Below, piece by piece: positions 6,701 through 7,638 of a DNA stretch of 7,638 nucleotides. Origin of the DNA: an uncultured Varibaculum sp. GTDB taxonomy: Bacteria; Actinomycetota; Actinomycetes; Actinomycetales; Actinomycetaceae. Position 1 is the stretch's first letter. Every line of letters begins with the position of its first letter. Location of the stretch: the NCBI GenBank assembly GCA_947253735.1, contig CAMYAU010000075.1, forward strand, positions 1-7,638, in the 5' to 3' direction. A model generated the notes under the pieces. That model ran no database searches. It had not been told where the DNA came from and saw only the letters and a list, made by a program, of their open reading frames with translations. The position numbers and the translations under genes are program-made.

Positions 6701-7564
6701 ATCAACATTTTCAGGATCGTCTACGAAGCGGCCTTCCTCGTCATGTACAACTTTCCATTCTGTAGCGTTAGGTCTGCATATACTGTCACTGGTTGATACA
6801 GATTTGCTGAGATGCCAGTGAGGGTCTGACATCGACATAATAACAATCTTGGAATAGAGCGGACGGGGCTTAAAATCTGGTTCACCTGCGTGTTCCGCCA
6901 GTTGTGCCTGCTTATAACGATACATATCGCGGTAAAGCTTTCCCAGTCCCCATTCGCTGTTACCACCGAAACCGCTTTGGATATTTCCACCATTACCGTC
7001 AGTGGCATCGAGCGACCAAATTTTATTCATTACCTTTTGATACCCGGATTTATCAGCTAAAGAGGTAGCTTGCAGGTCAGGAGTGTTACTAGCCCAGATG
7101 CCCTGATCCTGTTTACGAGCATAATGGTAAATACCCACCGAAAGCGGAGAGCCTTTTAACTGTTCAACAACCTCAGCTACCGCTTTATTCTGATCCCAGT
7201 TACGGCATCTACCGTCCTGGAGACGCTTTCTACTATCCGGGATGGCATCACCATATTTCCCTGGACAGCGGGTATTTCTGTTCGTCCCTGGAACAGCTCC
7301 ACCCATAGTCTGATAGCCATACCATGAACCGAACTCGAAAACTAACGCGATAGAACCGGCGCTTTTGAGATCTCTAGATTCTTCTTCGCGCGAGGGATCC
7401 AGCGGCCAAGTGTCCCCCTCTCCCCCAATGATGGGGTGTGCCGGGTCAGCGGGTTCTGCCTGCGCTTTAGGGAGCGCCAATACGGCCACCGGAATTAACG
7501 CGAGCACGAGACCCAACAAAGTGAGTACTGCAGTCAGCTTTTGATATCGCTTATGTCCTACCAC
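740..7564 (-). CDS. Giant LPXTG-anchored pilus tip adhesin: degenerate VWA head, ten Ig-like stalk modules, SpaA-like domain
   Basis: This 2274-aa secreted protein is the probable tip adhesin of the pilus whose shaft gene lies next downstream. Order of parts: signal peptide 1-36; VWA-like head about 70-335 (extending to ~430); beta-rich linker 436-552 with Cys499/Cys546; about ten DUF5979-like stalk modules 553-2050; SpaA/CnaB-like domain about 2093-2215; LPLTG 2243-2247, membrane helix 2250-2269 and HRRRE tail. There is no WxxxVxVYPK pilin motif, so it should be joined once, at the tip, as for FimQ/FimB/SpaC-type proteins; those I recall as clearly shorter. All 30 cysteines are in the exported part and fall into 15 close-lying pairs. 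The GTG start is forced: the same frame has TAA at 7612-7610, and no ATG, GTG or TTG lies between it and 7564. An AGGTG precedes the start. Expression may be phase-variable through the upstream G tract. The frame has no break. Role as tip adhesin is inferred; the ligand is unknown. Confidence 0.92.
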   Translation of the reverse strand: MVGHKRYQKLTAVLTLLGLVLALIPVAVLALPKAQAEPADPAHPIIGGEGDTWPLDPSREEESRDLKSAGSIALVFEFGSWYGYQTMGGAVPGTNRNTRCPGKYGDAIPDSRKRLQDGRCRNWDQNKAVAEVVEQLKGSPLSVGIYHYARKQDQGIWASNTPDLQATSLADKSGYQKVMNKIWSLDATDGNGGNIQSGFGGNSEWGLGKLYRDMYRYKQAQLAEHAGEPDFKPRPLYSKIVIMSMSDPHWHLSKSVSTSDSICRPNATEWKVVHDEEGRFVDDPENVDSDFLHHCLWSGLPLERNPGRAGMLDVARMIRGLGADIRTMGMGDWVDRFPNATGGGESTRHMFLRALTGVEDYKKATKNYQYIPFPSDSARTPNGHFSYPGGNYYRNPARDGIANGTFKASLSRWMWEDTHFSLTSDLVDGDFRYVKPNVGQKIHFKPLDGQPSQNHLTGKDGRTVISLTKAKMTGGVEVTFPRETAEYQHTNLKGKAVRCQALDRSSGGGSVVFEPEEIPYDPLNPKKPAGFKISKQQISDYFSIKCATYSRPLQKMTFQKEARVLNEQIRYEIGGYPNKGKYDRGDGAKFEYTWECTDPKAYDPDAVLASGTKKQEVHGLNVVAYLDPIDITANKALPVGTKCIIKETITLPQKYSYATANAIFTSKSDFKGTNFDLDKTEKGKDPEGKQSVSNKIVGRIKLHDPKTSTIENSLLESKTFYNSLRASIRVTLRFSNSKSDPALAERIRKQKLPHKVPLYYNCRFMPDPTKPPEIPDLNLGSYPGYVGATWVGVKTDGSAELVLGKDKNGNDTWPVGAHCLFSTNPPASEKAGEPDEVLGNSVNIPGVITKDTYNSNVCAEDAKTKLPASRAKNCRNNYFWVHSPGKNVINITEDLQRLQGKLRVTKKLSGEAAAQGIGQEFPMNLTCKDPDVNVTVPNHGQDAYSFFVKSTESKLVENVPAGLNCDLNEDALRAPRVVPLAQLTLPATVSTTITDTTIETPISIENKLSYKLADLTVNHRIAWGNPQPDSVKQNAIKSKDNKVTVSCQLPGESGQVTKELDISANGTENTSKSLSQQGEQLPVGSECTVQSLPQNIDGLGVKYTAPPQTVTIGDSGATANLTTTYSLPKAGEISVQGLMKSRPQYDALKIPDSLDATVECEKDGGNATSIPIKIDLKDGNSATVPSATIAEGATCKLKADLADLDGRIEWKWSNQDDLEHAANSPIDSQFTAPVGTNSANIVIRLWAKAKTNTVNFISNSSMWTSKNAAATAVNDRINVPEEWRKAVLGIAPNDADSAKVPLEVKCEYTNGTVKSEATFSPELANGGTPTSMELPANWDCTATTYESALKIPGTTLQAPAWKGANGTASADKYSYQWKTVGQQDITLNRDYRLQLASFNFKKKVGGEGVAIISGKKQFKMNWSCSLNGKSIPIPAPREIDVNADAQATFGADLKARLQDLKPTASTQMGRFQQGEWHVIDALPAGAICTVEEDQQDAQVDQTILHHYWEITPGYRSREPASMCEAASDKCRPANEGDTVKAQVLLPRDHPTRNNIYKAGYGNVDAKDAQGNRVNPIIPDTLPENFAGTMVPWNNYTFEKTQVRVSLKNTGNGAPLTKSKNFNARLYCAPPPLIGGDAADQEAAFEEAVAAQIINVALTFEETAPGSGEWKDAIGSQMIPVGYRCVLAEEKFPELDAQVTTEIAKEASQPTQTSGADGLSALFNYKKENKELKKKDTEKEILGFIVDPALVGVDTNRQQKQSVFTIENKLDRPAAKLKVAQVVRKNNAPSAMSVGQALIDKQELGYTVHYECTDKYLVDPDTKKLKVYDNSTEIKELPVDGEVTLLSGEGGGGSFVPATSTCKIWHENKSGKDPIANHPKVLLNPNAKIATGSATPVKVEEGRMLSPKELQVAWPMLELDSEGREETTVTFEDFYLVPFDQYQIGTAVKGDRRDEVLPESTTYKYDYTCTYPSDLPKPNAGYAPVTGSTREGERGSFVWLPPVPVGSVCEVTGTKPDTSAKPYLKVAGNWVPWNVDKLGTVLEDSTDFSKVTPKPALQVKDKDPDKGKFKITLGPKPKDPNQTGETESQTVKQGVVLYTVYSNGTKVRIYKARSPQGQVVTDATFSLYAVKAGGAAQNRSVDPGEKIDLVEVEGKPGVYESKTELAPGTYLMGNTNAGNNAGERFPFSWKFDIALDPANQDAAQDTKVTLSEDTGSSGLVAAYAPTDQVKAWQIELADVNFGSLPLTGGYLPWLWLVGISLVAASAAVMWHRRRE
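743..844 (-). other. Cell-wall sorting signal LPLTG, membrane helix, basic tail
   Basis: Residues 2243-2247 are LPLTG, encoded at 838-824. A hydrophobic segment follows (about 2250-2269, rich in Trp, Leu, Val and Ala), then the tail H-R-R-R-E before the TGA. This is the standard sortase substrate: cleavage between Thr2246 and Gly2247, then transfer to a pilin lysine or the cell wall. Confidence 0.97.
920..1288 (-). other. SpaA/CnaB-like (prealbumin-fold) domain
   Basis: Residues about 2093-2215 show the CnaB order: strand GTKVRIYKA, then DATFSLYAV, then LAPGTYLMGNTNAG, then FPFSWKFDIAL. Lys2110 is the natural candidate for an isopeptide lysine. The glutamate normally found in the E-T-x-A-P stretch after GTYxL is replaced by Asn2173, so the internal isopeptide may be missing or arranged differently. 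Confidence 0.6.
1415..5908 (-). repeat. Stalk of about ten diverged Ig-like (DUF5979-type) modules
   Basis: Residues 553-2050 repeat one plan of roughly 110-190 aa: an opening K-x-x-x strand, a strand ending in a cysteine, and a later turn P-x-G-x-x-C followed by a strand. First and second cysteines by module: 596/643, 762/819, 927/965, 1047/1087, 1160/1195, 1306/1340, 1424/1488, 1627/1684, 1811/1861, 1968/2008. Turn examples are LPVGTKC, WPVGAHC, VPAGLNC, LPVGSEC, LPAGAIC, IPVGYRC and VPVGSVC; less typical ones are IAEGATC, LPANWDC and VPATSTC. Modules 2 and 7 carry an extra pair (858/874, 1523/1530). Sequence between modules has diverged widely, so this is an old domain array and not a recent DNA-level repeat. 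The array would hold the head away from the shaft. Confidence 0.75.
5909..6259 (-). other. Beta-rich linker domain between VWA head and stalk
   Basis: Residues 436-552 (from KIHFKPLDG to the strand SIKCATYSRP) are strand-like, with Cys499 and Cys546 as a likely disulfide. In actinobacterial VWA tip proteins a similar segment ending in a C-T-F-T-N type strand joins the head to the stalk. The exact family is not recognised. Confidence 0.5.
6560..7357 (-). other. VWA-like head with degenerate MIDAS
   Basis: Residues 70-335 follow the VWA strand order: a first hydrophobic strand SIALVFEF (71-78), a helix-strand pair (LSVGIYHY, 141-148), the Gly/Asn-rich turn near GGNSEWGLGKL (200-210), a central strand KIVIMSMSD (239-247), and helix plus strand ARMIRGLGADIRTMGMGD (315-332). 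The metal site is not kept. The usual DxSxS reads E-F-G-S-W (77-81), the usual Thr in the GGTN-like turn is not in place, and the usual TDG after the central strand reads M-S-D. About 60 residues between strand and helix (250-310) carry Cys263 and Cys295, while Cys100 and Cys120 sit in an early insert. By analogy with other Gram-positive tip proteins this is the binding head. Confidence 0.72.
7457..7564 (-). other. Signal peptide of tip adhesin
   Basis: Residues 1-36 show a basic start (H4, K5, R6, K9), a long Leu/Val/Ala core (about 13-31) and a cleavage site Ala-Gln-Ala36 before Glu-Pro. This directs Sec export, as required for sortase anchoring. Confidence 0.9.
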
Positions 7565-7568
7565 GTTG

Positions 7569-7573
7569 CACCT
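7569..7573 (-). promoter_or_regulatory. Ribosome binding site of tip adhesin (AGGTG)
   Basis: AGGTG lies four bases before the GTG start at 7564. Together with the in-frame TAA at 7612-7610 and the lack of other start codons between, it fixes the start. A GTG start with a short-spaced site suggests moderate translation, fitting a low-copy tip subunit. Confidence 0.65.
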
Positions 7574-7584
7574 AACAGTCCTAA

Positions 7585-7613
7585 AAACTACGCCCCCCCC
7601 CCCGGAGTTTTAA
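7585..7613 (-). promoter_or_regulatory. Candidate tip-gene promoter with poly(G) inside its spacer
   Basis: On the minus strand, TTAAAA (7613-7608, 4 of 6 to TTGACA) and TAGTTT (7590-7585, keeping the TA....T of TATAAT) are exactly 17 bases apart. The spacer is CTCC, eleven G, CG. Transcription would begin near 7579, giving a leader of about 15 bases that contains the AGGTG site. The boxes are weak singly, but spacing and distance to the start both fit. Changes in G number would shift the spacer away from 17 and alter expression. Confidence 0.45.
7593..7603. repeat. Homopolymer tract of 11 C (11 G on the coding strand)
   Basis: Eleven uninterrupted C on the plus strand, 29 bases before the GTG start of the tip gene. 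It is by far the longest single-base run noticed in the window; runs inside the genes reach about six. Tracts of this length are known to slip during replication in other bacteria. The exact count is also prone to sequencing error. Confidence 0.95.
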
Positions 7614-7638
7614 CCCCAGGGAGGGGCGAGAAAGATAC
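7604..7638. other. Right-edge non-coding stretch upstream of tip gene
   Basis: Beyond the G tract only the -35-like TTAAAA and a short symmetry, CCCC-AGGGA-GGGG (7614-7626), are visible. No gene end or terminator can be claimed in the remaining bases. Confidence 0.4.

Noticed and set aside
6298..7008. Further out-of-frame open stretches (64 to 95 codons) on both strands over the VWA region
   Set aside because: They overlap the VWA coding region fully, and their translations show no domain, signal peptide or sensible initiation site.
7614..7626. CCCC-AGGGA-GGGG symmetry near the right edge as an operator or terminator of an upstream gene
   Set aside because: Four GC pairs only, no U-run, and the neighbouring gene is outside the window, so no role can be supported.
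1..7638. CRISPR arrays, tRNA or rRNA genes, insertion sequences, attachment sites
   Set aside because: No spaced direct repeats, tRNA-like cloverleaf, rRNA signature, transposase motif or terminal inverted repeats were seen on either strand by eye.

Overview
The window suggests an actinobacterium, most likely of the Actinomycetaceae (an Actinomyces, Varibaculum or Mobiluncus-like host). This rests on the protein families (VWA pilus-tip protein with an LPLTG sorting signal, SpaH/FimP-like shaft pilin with a WxxxVxVYPK motif) and on a base composition that looks close to half GC by eye. The genus cannot be fixed from this sequence. All real coding sequence is on the minus strand.

Reading in the direction of transcription (right to left): the right edge (7565-7638) is a compact upstream region. 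It carries an 11-base poly(G) tract (poly(C) as printed) and a Shine-Dalgarno-like AGGTG. The tract lies inside the 17-bp spacer of a plausible promoter. One giant gene follows (7564-740, GTG start, 2274 aa). It encodes a secreted, LPXTG-anchored adhesin with a signal peptide, a von Willebrand factor A-like head whose MIDAS metal site looks lost, a beta-rich linker, about ten tandem Ig-like stalk modules each with its own cysteine pair, a SpaA/CnaB-like domain and a sortase signal. A 200-bp non-coding gap (740 to 540) holds several potential stem-loops and an AT-rich candidate promoter. The last gene (539 to 1, cut by the window edge) is the N-terminal third or so of the major shaft pilin. Its polymerising lysine (K178 in VYPKN) falls within the last three codons of the window.

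This is the front of a sortase-assembled pilus locus with the usual order tip adhesin - shaft pilin - (expected outside the window) class C sortase. The inferred division of labour is that the shaft pilin polymerises through its LPXTG and pilin-motif lysine. The giant protein has no visible pilin motif, so it would be joined once, at the tip. The most interesting observation is the poly(G) tract in the candidate promoter spacer, an arrangement that in other bacteria gives on/off or graded phase variation of surface proteins by slipped-strand mispairing.
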